From Alphaproteobacteria bacterium (GTDB lineage: Bacteria; Pseudomonadota; Alphaproteobacteria; JANQMY01), in NCBI GenBank assembly GCA_028289425.1, contig JANQPL010000014.1:186170-250169 (forward strand): a stretch of DNA of 64,000 nt. The letters run 5' to 3'. This document shows positions 50,410 through 60,291 of the stretch, piece by piece (position 1 is the stretch's first letter; the number at the start of each line of letters is the position of its first letter). Position numbers and translations under genes: made by a program. The notes beneath the pieces were generated by a model that was given only the letters and a program-made list of their open reading frames with translations, ran no database searches and was not told where the DNA came from.

Positions 50410-52701
50410 ATGACGGAACTGACAGGCCTGCCGCATCACATTTGGGACATGAAATACCGCCTCAAGAACGCGGAGGGCACGCCCGTTGACGCCACCCTTC
50501 AGGATAGTTGGCGGCGCGTGGCCAAGGCCCTGGCGCAGGCGGAAAAACCGTCAGCGCGCGTGTTTTGGGAAGACGGGTTTTACCGGGCCCTGGACGGCTT
50601 CCGCTTCCTGCCGGCAGGACGCATCTTGGCGGGCGCCGGCACCGACCGGGACGTCACCCTTTTCAACTGTTTCGTCATGGGCACCATCCCCGACGATATG
50701 GGCGGCATTTTCCAAAGCCTGAAGGAAGCCGCCCTGACCCTGCAGCAGGGGGGTGGCATCGGCTATGACTTTTCCACCCTGCGCCCGAAAGGCGCGCTGG
50801 TGCGCGGCGTCGGCGCCGATGCGTCCGGCCCCATCTCCTTCATGGATGTGTGGGATGCCATGTGCCGCACCATCATGTCGGCAGGCTCGCGCCGCGGCGC
50901 CATGATGGCCACGTTGCGCTGTGACCACCCGGACATAGAAGCCTTCATTACCGCGAAGCGCGATGCGGACCGTTTGCGCATGTTCAATCTGTCGGTGTTG
51001 GTGACCGACGAATTCGTGAATGCGGTGAAGGCGGACGATCCATGGCCCCTCACCTTCGGCGACAAGACCTACCGCACGGTTCCCGCGCGCGCCCTGTGGG
51101 ACAAGATCATGACGGCCACATATGACTATGCGGAGCCGGGCGTGATCTTCATTGACCGGATCAACCAAAAAAACAATCTCAATTACTGCGAGACGATTGC
51201 GGCGACTAATCCGTGCGGGGAGCAACCGCTGCCCCCCTATGGCGCCTGTCTGTTGGGGTCGATTAACTTGTCGCGGCTTATAAACGATCCGTTCGGCAAG
51301 AACGCGCGCCTGGACGACGATGCGTTGGCCGCCTTGGTTCCCGTGGCCGTGCGTATGATGGACAATGCCATCGACGTTTCCAAATTTCCCTTGGAAGAAC
51401 AAGCGCAAGAAGCGCAAGCCAAGCGCCGTATCGGATTGGGCGTCACAGGCCTTGCCGATGCGCTGATCATGTGCGGCGCGCGCTATGGCAGCCCACAATC
51501 GATCGCGCTGATCGAACGCTGGATGAAGGCCCTGCGCGACCGCGCCTACCGCGCGTCCGCCGAATTGGCAGCGGAAAAAGGCGCTTTCCGGCTTTACGAC
51601 AAGCAGGCCATCGCCAAATCTGACATGGTGAAAAGCCTGGATGCCGATCTGCAAGCATTGATCGCGAAAAACGGCCTGCGCAATGCGCTGCTCACCTCCA
51701 TTGCGCCCACCGGCACGATTTCTCTGTTGGCGGATAATACGTCGAGCGGCGTGGAACCTGTTTTTGATCTTGCCTACAAACGCAAAGTGCTTCAGCCCGA
51801 CGGCTCGTCCCGCGAAGACGATGTGGAAGACTTTGCGGTGAAGCTCTATCGCGCACAAACCCGCCGCAAGACGACGCTGCCGAAAAGTTTCGTAACGGCT
51901 CAAGACCTAAGCCCGCAAGACCATGTGGCCGTTCAAGCCGCGGTCCAAAAATATGTGGACAGCTCGATCTCCAAAACCATCAACGTGCCCGAAGAAATTT
52001 CGTTCGACGATTTCAAATCCGTCTACATGGACGCGTGGGACCATGGATTAAAAGGCTGCACCACTTATCGGCCCAATCCGGTGACGGGCGCCGTTTTGTC
52101 GACCACACCCGCACCGGCAAAGCCCGCCCCGGCGGCCACCGGTTTTGCCGAAAGCGATGTGGTCTACATGACCGAACCCCTCGACCGGCCGCCCGCATTG
52201 GAAGGCCACACTTACAAAGTGCGCTGGCCCGACAGTGACCATGCCATGTACATCACCCTCAACGATATTGAGAGCGACGGGCGAAGGCGGCCGTTCGAGA
52301 TTTTCATAAATTCCAAGAATATGGAGCATTACGCTTGGACCCTGGCGCTCACCCGCATGATTTCCGCTGTGTTCCGCCGCGGCGGCGATGTGAGCTTCGT
52401 GGTCGAGGAACTTAAAGCCGTTTTCGACCCACGGGGCGGGCAATGGATGAACGGGGAATATGTACCGTCACTGCTCGCGGCCATCGGCAATGTGATCGAA
52501 CAGCACATGGTCCGCATCGGCTTCCTCAAAGAAGGCGATGCGCCCCTTGACCTGCCGGAACAGAAACGGGCGGCTGTTTTGCTGCCGCCGGAAGGGGCGG
52601 CCGGGCGTTACCGCCGCTGCCCCAAATGTTCCAACCCAACCCTGATTCGCCAAGAAGGGTGCGATACCTGCGCCAATTGCGGCTATTCCAAATGCTCCTA
52701 A
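50410..52701 (+). CDS. nrdJ: Adenosylcobalamin-dependent class II ribonucleotide reductase
   Basis: 763 residues. Reduces ribonucleotides with a 5'-deoxyadenosyl radical from coenzyme B12, so it works with or without O2. LFNCFVMG, NPCGEQPLPPYGACLLGSINLSRL (active-site Cys near 267), IAPTGTISLLADNTSSGVEP and the C-terminal zinc-binding cysteine set (CPKCSN, CDTCANCGYSKCS) are typical. No N-terminal ATP-cone. Monocistronic behind a LexA-type box. A second, different reductase (nrdAB) is at 13.7-16.6 kb, and the B12 adenosyltransferase is at 32.3 kb. Confidence 0.95.
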   Translation: MTELTGLPHHIWDMKYRLKNAEGTPVDATLQDSWRRVAKALAQAEKPSARVFWEDGFYRALDGFRFLPAGRILAGAGTDRDVTLFNCFVMGTIPDDMGGIFQSLKEAALTLQQGGGIGYDFSTLRPKGALVRGVGADASGPISFMDVWDAMCRTIMSAGSRRGAMMATLRCDHPDIEAFITAKRDADRLRMFNLSVLVTDEFVNAVKADDPWPLTFGDKTYRTVPARALWDKIMTATYDYAEPGVIFIDRINQKNNLNYCETIAATNPCGEQPLPPYGACLLGSINLSRLINDPFGKNARLDDDALAALVPVAVRMMDNAIDVSKFPLEEQAQEAQAKRRIGLGVTGLADALIMCGARYGSPQSIALIERWMKALRDRAYRASAELAAEKGAFRLYDKQAIAKSDMVKSLDADLQALIAKNGLRNALLTSIAPTGTISLLADNTSSGVEPVFDLAYKRKVLQPDGSSREDDVEDFAVKLYRAQTRRKTTLPKSFVTAQDLSPQDHVAVQAAVQKYVDSSISKTINVPEEISFDDFKSVYMDAWDHGLKGCTTYRPNPVTGAVLSTTPAPAKPAPAATGFAESDVVYMTEPLDRPPALEGHTYKVRWPDSDHAMYITLNDIESDGRRRPFEIFINSKNMEHYAWTLALTRMISAVFRRGGDVSFVVEELKAVFDPRGGQWMNGEYVPSLLAAIGNVIEQHMVRIGFLKEGDAPLDLPEQKRAAVLLPPEGAAGRYRRCPKCSNPTLIRQEGCDTCANCGYSKCS

Positions 52702-52713
52702 GCTAAACTGCCC

Positions 52714-53928
52714 ATGCCGCCCGCCCCCCTTGAGCTGTCGACCGAAGAGGCCCGCCGCACCCTGCTGAATTTGCAGGGGCTGGCGCGCAACCCAACGGAA
52801 AAGCTCTCGAAAGAAGCGCTCTACCAGCTCATCGAAGATATGGGCTATGTGCAATTGGACAGCATACGGACGGTCGAGCGGGCCCATCACCACATACTGT
52901 TTTCGCGCAATCAAACCTATCGTCAGAAACAGCTCGACACGCTCTACGAAAACGGCCAGTGCTTGACCGAGCAGTGGACTCACGACGCGTCAATCATCCC
53001 GTCCAAATGGTTCCCCTATTGGAAGCACCGCTTCCCGGCCATCAAAAAGAAGTACCGGCAAAGCGCCTGGTGGCAGAAACGGGTCAAGAACCCCAAAAAA
53101 GCGCTCCAACTGGTCACAGAGCGCATCGAGCAAGACGGCCCCGTGGGCGCGCGCGACTTCGAAACCGTCAAAGCCAACATCCGGGATACCTGGTGGGGGT
53201 GGAGCCCGCAAAAAGCGGCATTGGAATATCTCTGGCGCACCGGCGAGCTTGCCGTGGTGCGCCGCCACAACTTTCAGAAGATTTATGACCAGACCCACCG
53301 GGTATTGCACGAAGACCACGCGGCTCCGGAAGTTTCCAGATCAGCATTCGTCGATTGGGCCTGCCGGTCCGCCCTTGAGCGCCTGGGTGTGGCAACACCG
53401 GGGGAAATCGCCCGCTTCTGGGATGCCTTAAGTCCGGCAGACGTTACCAAATGGCTCAACAAAGCCGGCGCCGACACCGCCGTGCCTGTGTCCATTCAGG
53501 GGAGAAACGGCAATGGTGCCCGCGCGGCGTTTGCCAGGCCCGATATTGAACAAGTCATCGACGCATTAGAAGCGCCGCCAAATCGTATTCGTCTAATTTC
53601 GCCCTTTGATCCGGTCATCCGCGACCGCCAGCGCCTAGAGCGGCTTTTCGGTTTCGACTACCGCATCGAGATTTTCGTCCCCGAAAAGAAACGCAAATTC
53701 GGCTACTACGTGTTCCCCATTCTTGAGGGTGAGCGGTTCATCGGCCGCATCGACCTGAAAGCCTTCCGCAAAGAAAACCGGCTGGCGGTTCAAGGATTAT
53801 GGCTAGAACCCAAAATTAAGCTCACCAAGGGCCGCAAACAAAAGCTCGAGGCGGAACTAGACAGGGTGCGCCGGTTTGTGGGCCTTGATAGAATAGATCC
53901 GGGGATCACGGGAATCATATCGTCTTAA
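52714..53928 (+). CDS. YcaQ-like winged-helix DNA glycosylase
   Basis: 404 residues of the HTH_42 (YcaQ/AlkX) family, which unhooks interstrand crosslinks and related bulky lesions. GYVQLDSIRTVERAHHHILFSR contains the catalytic QxD motif (Gln-Leu-Asp); LTEQWTHDASIIP follows. Three winged-helix modules and a C-terminal beta region (RIRLISPFDPVIRDRQRLERLFGFDYRIE) are in place. It lies only 12 nt after nrdJ, so it may be transcribed with it; DNA repair next to SOS-controlled dNTP synthesis makes sense. Confidence 0.85.
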   Translation: MPPAPLELSTEEARRTLLNLQGLARNPTEKLSKEALYQLIEDMGYVQLDSIRTVERAHHHILFSRNQTYRQKQLDTLYENGQCLTEQWTHDASIIPSKWFPYWKHRFPAIKKKYRQSAWWQKRVKNPKKALQLVTERIEQDGPVGARDFETVKANIRDTWWGWSPQKAALEYLWRTGELAVVRRHNFQKIYDQTHRVLHEDHAAPEVSRSAFVDWACRSALERLGVATPGEIARFWDALSPADVTKWLNKAGADTAVPVSIQGRNGNGARAAFARPDIEQVIDALEAPPNRIRLISPFDPVIRDRQRLERLFGFDYRIEIFVPEKKRKFGYYVFPILEGERFIGRIDLKAFRKENRLAVQGLWLEPKIKLTKGRKQKLEAELDRVRRFVGLDRIDPGITGIISS

Positions 53929-53989
53929 CGGGACAACACGCTTCTTCGCCCATCCCGGCCAAGTCCGTCATCAGGGGAAATCTTCCATC

Positions 53990-55099
53990 ATGAGCCAATT
54001 GCGTTCGCCACTCATATGGGTTCCGCTTGTGGTCCTTGTCGTGTTGATCGGCGGCTACACGATCTATTGGCACTCTCTCAAGCAGGACGTACTAGACGGT
54101 GTTGCTGAATGGGCGGACGACCGGCGCGCTGATGGAATGATTGTGACATACGACCGCGCCGTCGTCACCGGATTCCCCCTGGATCTCAATCTCGACATTC
54201 ACACGCTCACGATTGCGGATCCACAGCATCCCAATGAGTGGTCTTGGACGGGCGATCATGTGGACGTCGCCTTGAATCCGTTCCAATTGACCCGGGTGAA
54301 TGCCCACTTTCTGGGCGATCACCAGTTCACCTATGTGGACCGTCAACAGACCGACAAATCGCTGCGCAACGAGATTCTCAGCGAAGCAGACAATGCGCGC
54401 CTCGCGCTCACCTTAGGTCGCAACAAGGTAAAACAGATCTACAGCGAAATTGATGGCTGGCGCGGCCAGTTTCGCGCAGCCGGGAGCGACCAGTTCTTAC
54501 CCGTCACTGCGGAGAAATACCGCATGCAGATTGAAACCACCCCGCAAGATACAAATGGTCCGCTCGTGACGGCGGAGGAGAATACGCTCGAAACCCAAAC
54601 CATGTTGCTGCAACTGGAAACACTGACCTTGCCCGCCGGCACATTCCCGCCCCTTGGCGACGTGATCGGCCTTGTGGAAGCGAAAACGCAACTTCGCAAC
54701 TTGCCCGCCGATTTTCAGCGTGCGGACGACCGAGACGACGCCCTGCGGCGCTGGGCGGAAAAGGACGGATCGTTCGACATCGAAGCGCTCCATATGCTGT
54801 GGGGAGATCTTGACCTTACCGCCGAGGGGGAGATCTCACTCGACCGCCGGTATCGGCCCCAAGGGGCCATCACCACATTGGCCGGCGGATACAATGATGT
54901 GATCGACGGCTTGACGGAACAAGGCCAGTTGGACGAGACGTTGGCCAGCATCATCAAATCAGCCCTCAATCTCATCGCGCTGACAGGTAAGGATGAGAAA
55001 GGCCGTCTACACATCCCCCTCGATATGCGCGGCGGCATGCTTTATCTGGGCCCCATTAAGCTGACCGACCTGCCGCCGCTGGTGTCCGAAGAAGACTGA
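53990..55099 (+). CDS. DUF2125 family protein
   Basis: 369 residues with an N-terminal TM anchor (IWVPLVVLVVLIGGYTIYW) and a periplasmic DUF2125 domain: DRAVVTGFPLDLNLDIHTL, WTGDHVDVALNPFQLTRV, and GDLDLTAEGEISLDRRYRPQGAI. Alphaproteobacterial, often found beside prephenate dehydrogenase. Its beta-rich layout is reminiscent of AsmA-like lipid-handling proteins, though this is a guess. AGGGGA upstream supports the ATG. Confidence 0.85.
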   Translation: MSQLRSPLIWVPLVVLVVLIGGYTIYWHSLKQDVLDGVAEWADDRRADGMIVTYDRAVVTGFPLDLNLDIHTLTIADPQHPNEWSWTGDHVDVALNPFQLTRVNAHFLGDHQFTYVDRQQTDKSLRNEILSEADNARLALTLGRNKVKQIYSEIDGWRGQFRAAGSDQFLPVTAEKYRMQIETTPQDTNGPLVTAEENTLETQTMLLQLETLTLPAGTFPPLGDVIGLVEAKTQLRNLPADFQRADDRDDALRRWAEKDGSFDIEALHMLWGDLDLTAEGEISLDRRYRPQGAITTLAGGYNDVIDGLTEQGQLDETLASIIKSALNLIALTGKDEKGRLHIPLDMRGGMLYLGPIKLTDLPPLVSEED

Positions 55100-55137
55100 C
55101 GATCCATCCCGAGCACGGCAAAGAGAAACTCCGAAAC

Positions 55138-55279
55138 GTGGTCAGCGTCGCGGCAGTGGATGACCCGGATGCCCGTCTTGCAGACGGCTTACCGTGTCAT
55201 GACGAATGGGGTTCTTGTCCCCGTGCGTCATCACCCGGCGAGCGTAAGCGAGTCCGGGTGATCCAGGGCAGCTTAAACA
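55138..55279. repeat. Dispersed intergenic repeat, copy B
   Basis: 180-bp gap between convergent genes. TGCGTCATCACCCGG (55224-55238) and a 22-bp segment (55252-55273, containing GTCCGGGTGATCCAG) are the reverse complements of the two arms of copy A at 45.1 kb, with a shorter 13-nt loop (CGAGCGTAAGCGA). A REP-like, hairpin-forming unit inserted in opposite orientation. Confidence 0.75.
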
Positions 55280-56233
55280 CTATTCTTCCGGGGATTTTGG
55301 ACCGCGTCGGCCGAAATCGGGCACCGGGGTCTCCTGGCCCGCATCGATAATGTTGCGCCGAATGTCGCGCGTGCGCGAGAACAGATCGAACAACATTTCT
55401 CCGTCGCCCCATCTGATGGCCCGCTGCAAAGCGGCCAAGTCTTCGGAAAACCGTCCCAACACTTCCAGCACGGCATCCTTGTTGTTGAGAAACACATCCC
55501 GCCACATGGTGGGGTCGGACGCGGCGATACGCGTGAAGTCGCGAAAACCGCCAGCGCTGTATTTGACCACTTCGCTTTCGGTGACCGTCTCCAAATCGGA
55601 CGCGGTGCCCACAATATTGTACGCAATCAAGTGAGGAATGTGGCTGGTGACCGCCAGCACCAAATCGTGGTGCTTAGCATCCATTACATCCACCCGCGCG
55701 CCACACTGTTCCCAAAAATGGACAAGCTTCGACAACGCATCGGCGTCCGTCTTAGCGTCGGGCGTGAGAATGCACCAGCGATCGTCGAACAATTCGGCAA
55801 ATCCCGCTTCCGGCCCCGACACTTCCGAACCGGCGATAGGGTGTCCCGGAATAAAATGCACACCGTCCGGCAAATGGGGCGCCACGTCGTCGATGACCGC
55901 GGTCTTAACGGAACCCACATCGGTCACGATCGCGCCGGCATCCAACGCCGGACCGATGGCTTTGGCGATCGCTCCAAAAGTGCCGACCGGTGAACACAAG
56001 ATCACCAGGTCCGCTCCCTTTGCTGCTGCGGCCGGGTCGCTTTCAATTGCATCGACCAGCCCCAGGCGCAAGGATGTATCTTGGGTTTCCTTAGATCGCG
56101 CAGCGCCAGAAATCATCCCCGCCAAGCCGCGCCGCCTTATGGCAAGGCTCAGGGAAGAGCCGATCAGCCCGATGCCGATCAGCGCAATCTTGTCGAACAG
56201 CGGTTTGGCGCTGTCAGCGTCAGCCTTTGCCAT
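55280..56233 (-). CDS. tyrC: Prephenate/arogenate dehydrogenase
   Basis: 317 residues. NAD(P)-dependent oxidative decarboxylation of prephenate or arogenate on the way to tyrosine. [21 protein letters not shown] is the Rossmann loop; [33 protein letters not shown] (substrate-binding His) and [18 protein letters not shown] are the conserved TyrA blocks. No chorismate mutase fusion. It overlaps the end of hisC, so the two are translationally coupled. Confidence 0.92.
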   Translation of the reverse strand: MAKADADSAKPLFDKIALIGIGLIGSSLSLAIRRRGLAGMISGAARSKETQDTSLRLGLVDAIESDPAAAAKGADLVILCSPVGTFGAIAKAIGPALDAGAIVTDVGSVKTAVIDDVAPHLPDGVHFIPGHPIAGSEVSGPEAGFAELFDDRWCILTPDAKTDADALSKLVHFWEQCGARVDVMDAKHHDLVLAVTSHIPHLIAYNIVGTASDLETVTESEVVKYSAGGFRDFTRIAASDPTMWRDVFLNNKDAVLEVLGRFSEDLAALQRAIRWGDGEMLFDLFSRTRDIRRNIIDAGQETPVPDFGRRGPKSPEE

Positions 56234-57323
56234 CTTCTTGGCCCAGGAAATTTTTGAGGCAGTCGATCACGCCGCGATTGTGTTCCACCAAACCTACGGT
56301 CATGCGCAGAGCATTCGGCAAACCGTAATTGGTGACATCGCGCAGCACATATCCGTTGTTACTCAGATACACATTGGCGTCCGCGGCGGTCTTGCCCGGC
56401 GTTTCCGGAAAGCCGATCAGCACAAAATTGCCGACACTTTGTGTGGTCTCAAGACCCAGTGCCCCCAACTCGGCGCGCAACCAGCTCAGCCAGATATCGT
56501 TGTGGTCGATGGCCTTCTGCGTGAATGTGTGATCTTGCAGCGCCTCGATACCGGCCAATTGCGCCGGCTGCGACGTATTAAAAGGGCCTCGTATGCGATT
56601 GAGCACATCGGCCACCGAACTGGGGCAATACCCCCACCCTAAGCGCAATGCCGCAAGGCCGTGCACCTTCGAAAATGTCCGTGTCATGATGACATTGTCG
56701 TGGGATTCGACCAAGTCGATACCTGTTTCGTAATCATTGCGGCGCACATATTCCGCGTAGGCTGCATCGATCACCAACAGCGTTTCTTCAGGCAGCTCTT
56801 TTCGAAGCCGGCGCACTTCGTCGGACGGCACATAGGTGCCTGTCGGGTTGTTGGGGTTGGCCAAAAAAACGATCTTGGTTTTGTCGTTGGCAAGACCCAG
56901 AATGGCATCTACGTCGGCGGTAAGGTTCTTCTCCGGCGCGACGCGCGGCACAGCGCAGGCCGCCTTGGTGACGATCGGGTACACCAAGAAAGCATGCTCG
57001 CTGTAGATGACCTCGTCGCCCGGATTCAAATAAGCCTGTGCAAGCAGGTGAAGGATCTCGTCCGACCCGTTGCCGCAAACTATGCGATCCGCATCCAAAC
57101 CATATTGGCCGGCAATCGCTTCCCTCAACGCGGCCGCACTTCCCTCCGGATACAGATGCAGCTCGCCGGAGGCCTTCAGATAAGCCTCGATCGCATTGGG
57201 GCTGGGTCCGAACGGCGTCTCATTCGACGACAGTTTGATGGCCTTCTGCCCGCCGAGAGCCTTGGTCGCGCCGGGAACATAGGGCTCTATCAGGTTAATT
57301 CCTGGCCGCGGCATTGCTGACAT
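56220..57323 (-). CDS. hisC: Histidinol-phosphate aminotransferase (HisC-type)
   Basis: 367 residues from ATG 57323; the frame opens with a TTG 9 nt earlier but GAAAGG fits the ATG. PLP aminotransferase fold [28 protein letters not shown], and [17 protein letters not shown] with the PLP Lys. Catalyses histidinol-phosphate transamination; when paired with TyrC as here, members may instead (or also) act on aromatic amino acids/arogenate. Overlaps tyrC by 14 nt. Confidence 0.92.
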   Translation of the reverse strand: MSAMPRPGINLIEPYVPGATKALGGQKAIKLSSNETPFGPSPNAIEAYLKASGELHLYPEGSAAALREAIAGQYGLDADRIVCGNGSDEILHLLAQAYLNPGDEVIYSEHAFLVYPIVTKAACAVPRVAPEKNLTADVDAILGLANDKTKIVFLANPNNPTGTYVPSDEVRRLRKELPEETLLVIDAAYAEYVRRNDYETGIDLVESHDNVIMTRTFSKVHGLAALRLGWGYCPSSVADVLNRIRGPFNTSQPAQLAGIEALQDHTFTQKAIDHNDIWLSWLRAELGALGLETTQSVGNFVLIGFPETPGKTAADANVYLSNNGYVLRDVTNYGLPNALRMTVGLVEHNRGVIDCLKNFLGQEDGKG

Positions 57324-57572
57324 GATGCTCAACCTTTCACAGGGAATATGCGGATTTGGCCCAAATCGGCGTCCAAACGCCCGGTTGGGGACTGGTGATC
57401 CGCAGCCCGCTCATATACGACTTTGGCCGCATGAAAGCAAAATTTGTCGGCCCATTGCCACCACAAAAGTGTTAAATAGCGGACCGGCCAAACACGACCG
57501 CGCCTTGAAGCGACGTTAACTTTTGACGGGCCCATTGGCGACCGTGGAAGCGAACCCCATATCGGCACAGAG

Positions 57573-58763
57573 ATGACGGACATTTCGCAAACAGATATCA
57601 GGACGTCGACAGACGAGTCCGCCGGTGTGCAGGCCACGGGACATGTGGTCACGTTCTCCGAAGATCAGCCCTTGAAGCTTGATTGCGGCGTGTCGATTGC
57701 GCCGGTGACGATTGCTTATCAAACCTATGGCCGGATGAATGCCGACAAATCCAACATCATCCTCATCTGCCATGCTCTTACCGGTGATCAGCATGCGGCA
57801 AGTTCCCACCCGGTCACCGGAAAGCCCGGTTGGTGGAACTATATGGTCGGACCGGGCAAGCCCATCGATACCGATCGGTACTATCTGATCTGCGCCAATG
57901 TGCTGGGCGGTTGCATGGGTACGACGGGACCCGCCGATCTGGACCCCAAGACAGGCAAACCTTACGGCTTGACGTTTCCCGTCATTACCATTGGCGACAT
58001 GGTGCGGGCCCAGGCCATGTTGCTTGACCATCTGGAAATCGAAGATCTTTTTTGCGTCCTTGGCGGGTCCATGGGCGGCATGCAGGTGCTGCAATGGGCG
58101 GCCGCTTATCCGGACCGGGTGTTTTCGGCCGTGCCCATCGCGACGGCGGCAAAGCATTCTGCTCAGAACATCGCCTTTCACGAGGTGGGCCGGCAGGCCA
58201 TCATGGCCGACCCGACCTGGCACGGGGGCGACTATTACAGTCATGAGGAAACGCCGCGAAAAGGCCTGGCGGTCGCCCGCATGGCGGCGCACATCACCTA
58301 TCTTTCGGAAGCGGCGCTTCATCGAAAATTCGGCCGAAACCTGCAAGACCGCGAGTCGATCACTTATGGGTTTGACGCCGATTTTCAGATCGAAAGCTAT
58401 CTGCGTCACCAAGGGTTCACGTTTGTCGACCGGTTTGACGCCAACAGTTATCTCTACATCACCCGGGCGATGGACTATTTCGATTTAGCGGCGGACTATG
58501 GCGGCGTTCTTGCAAATGCCTTCAAAGGATCGTCCACTCGATTTTGCGTGGTGTCGTTCACCAGCGACTGGCTGTTCCCCACCTCGGAAAACCGCACCAT
58601 CGTTCTGGCGCTCAATTCGGTGGCCGCCAATGTAAGTTTCGTTGAGATCGAAACCGACAAGGGCCATGACGCCTTTTTGCTCGACGAGCCGGAATTTCAC
58701 AGCGTGCTGTCCGGGTTCCTCGACGGCGCGGCTATCCATCGCGGATTGCCGCCGAAGAGTTGA
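57573..58763 (+). CDS. metX: Homoserine O-acetyltransferase
   Basis: 396 residues of the alpha/beta-hydrolase type MetX, acylating homoserine for methionine synthesis. [16 protein letters not shown], the nucleophile elbow [13 protein letters not shown] (Ser), [13 protein letters not shown] (Asp) and [16 protein letters not shown] (His) form the triad. Length matches the family; MetA-type is unrelated. metW follows 4 nt after the stop. The roughly 240-bp upstream region shared with hisC shows no riboswitch I could confirm. Confidence 0.94.
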   Translation: MTDISQTDIRTSTDESAGVQATGHVVTFSEDQPLKLDCGVSIAPVTIAYQTYGRMNADKSNIILICHALTGDQHAASSHPVTGKPGWWNYMVGPGKPIDTDRYYLICANVLGGCMGTTGPADLDPKTGKPYGLTFPVITIGDMVRAQAMLLDHLEIEDLFCVLGGSMGGMQVLQWAAAYPDRVFSAVPIATAAKHSAQNIAFHEVGRQAIMADPTWHGGDYYSHEETPRKGLAVARMAAHITYLSEAALHRKFGRNLQDRESITYGFDADFQIESYLRHQGFTFVDRFDANSYLYITRAMDYFDLAADYGGVLANAFKGSSTRFCVVSFTSDWLFPTSENRTIVLALNSVAANVSFVEIETDKGHDAFLLDEPEFHSVLSGFLDGAAIHRGLPPKS

Positions 58764-58767
58764 CCCC

Positions 58768-59406
58768 ATGAACCGGATGGCCACCACATTCCCGAAGCTG
58801 CGCCCGGATCTTCAGCTCATCGCCGATATGATCGCCGACGATGCCCGTGTGCTGGACGTGGGGTGCGGCGACGGCAGCCTTCTCGAATATCTCATGTTGG
58901 CAAAGCGGGTCGATGCCCGCGGCGTAGAACTCAGCCAAGCTGGGGTGAACGCCTGCGTGGCGCGAGGGCTGTCGGTCATTCAAGGAGACGCGGACAAAGA
59001 TCTGCAAGACTATCCGTCCGACGCCTTCGACTATGTGATCCTCAGCCAAACCATCCAGGCCACGGTCAGTCCGAAGGATGTGATGGAAGAGATGACGCGC
59101 ATCGGCAAAAATGTCATCGTTTCTCTGCCCAACTTTGGACATTGGCGGGTGCGCTGGCAATTGGCCCTATCCGGGCGCATGCCGGTGACAAAATCGCTGG
59201 ACGACCCGTGGTATTCGACGCCCAACATTCACCTATGCAGCATCAAGGATTTCATCAATCTGGTGCACAATATTGGCGGCGTGGTCGAACGGGCGGTGGC
59301 GGTGAATAGCAAGGGGCGCGCCCGCGACTTTATCGGCGGTGACAGTTTCGCTAATCTGTATGCGGAAGAAGCGGTTTTTCTCATCACCCGCCGCGTGGCG
59401 GGTTAG
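58768..59406 (+). CDS. metW: MetW methionine biosynthesis protein
   Basis: 212 residues from ATG 58768. Class I methyltransferase-like fold: VLDVGCGDGSLLEYL is motif I, and YVILSQTIQATVSPKDVMEEMTRIG, SLPNFGHWRVRWQLALSGRMPVT and PWYSTPNIHLCSIKDF are MetW-specific. MetW partners MetX in bacteria where the two genes are adjacent and is needed for its activity. Cotranscribed with metX. Confidence 0.93.
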   Translation: MNRMATTFPKLRPDLQLIADMIADDARVLDVGCGDGSLLEYLMLAKRVDARGVELSQAGVNACVARGLSVIQGDADKDLQDYPSDAFDYVILSQTIQATVSPKDVMEEMTRIGKNVIVSLPNFGHWRVRWQLALSGRMPVTKSLDDPWYSTPNIHLCSIKDFINLVHNIGGVVERAVAVNSKGRARDFIGGDSFANLYAEEAVFLITRRVAG

Positions 59407-59430
59407 GGTTTGTTGATTTGGGCTTATCCA

Positions 59431-60186
59431 TCAATCTTCCAACTTTTCCCGCGATGATTTCTCGTTGGCGGCGGGCACATAAGTCGCGGGCACGGGACGC
59501 AAGATTCGCCGGCGCTGGCGCACAGGTGTCGCAGCATAAATTCTCTTCGTTGCTTCTACCAAGATGATGCCGCCGAAACCCGGCCATAACCATCGGCCGG
59601 TGTTTTCCCAGGCCGGCGCCGACCGCAGCATAAAGCGCCACGAAAAGGGCGGCATGAACATGGTGAGCAGTGGGTTGCCCGGTGCGAACATGCAATCGCT
59701 CAACAGACGGTTCAGCTGGCCGCGCGAATAGGGGCGCCCGTGTCCAAACGGCGTGCGTTCCGTCGACGCCCATAATCCCCGCCGATAGGGCACCGCCACC
59801 AGAAGCCGGCCTTCGGGGCTGAGCACGCGCCAAATCTCCCGAAGCATGGGGCGCACCACTTCGCTGTTTTCGAGGCCGTGCACCAGGACCACTTTGTCGA
59901 CGGTTGAATCCGAAAAGGGCAGCGCCGTTTCTTCGGTGAGGCCCACCAAGCCATTACCCTCTTCCGGCCAGCGCGTGACGCCCTGGGCTGCGGGCATCAT
60001 GGCGATGACCCGGTCGGCTTCTTGACGAAAAGGCGTCAGATAGGGCGTGGCATAGCCCAAGCCCAAAATCGTTTGGCCTTGAACCGATGCCCAAATTTCC
60101 CGGATTTGACGGCGCAGGGTGCGGCGCGCAATGCGGCCCAATTGGCTCACATAGAAATTCCGAAGATCGACCACATCAAGATGCAT
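59431..60186 (-). CDS. Class I SAM-dependent methyltransferase
   Basis: 251 residues, AAAGG 5 nt upstream of ATG 60186. QTILGLGYATPYL replaces the usual motif I glycine pattern (no acidic Asp-x-Gly-x-Gly), LPFSDSTVDKVVLVHGLENS is the post-II region, and EIWRVLSPEGRLLVAVPYRRGLWA the methyltransferase-11 type motif. The substrate is unknown; its divergent position to gloB is common in alphaproteobacteria. A basic C-terminal tail (PVRQRRRILRP) is present. Confidence 0.8.
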   Translation of the reverse strand: MHLDVVDLRNFYVSQLGRIARRTLRRQIREIWASVQGQTILGLGYATPYLTPFRQEADRVIAMMPAAQGVTRWPEEGNGLVGLTEETALPFSDSTVDKVVLVHGLENSEVVRPMLREIWRVLSPEGRLLVAVPYRRGLWASTERTPFGHGRPYSRGQLNRLLSDCMFAPGNPLLTMFMPPFSWRFMLRSAPAWENTGRWLWPGFGGIILVEATKRIYAATPVRQRRRILRPVPATYVPAANEKSSREKLED

Positions 60187-60291
60187 GCATCGTTACCTTT
60201 GTGCCGTTGGGGTGGGGTTTTAAGGAACCCATTACAATGTTAATTTCCGGCGTTTTTATGAACAATGTGCGCGCTTTTGAGGATTCGTTCG

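Noticed and set aside
50551-51903. 450-codon minus-strand open frame over nrdJ
   Set aside because: Antisense shadow of the class II reductase; no motif and no ribosome site.
57324-57572. SAM-II or similar riboswitch upstream of metX
   Set aside because: The expected conserved blocks and pseudoknot partners could not be found.
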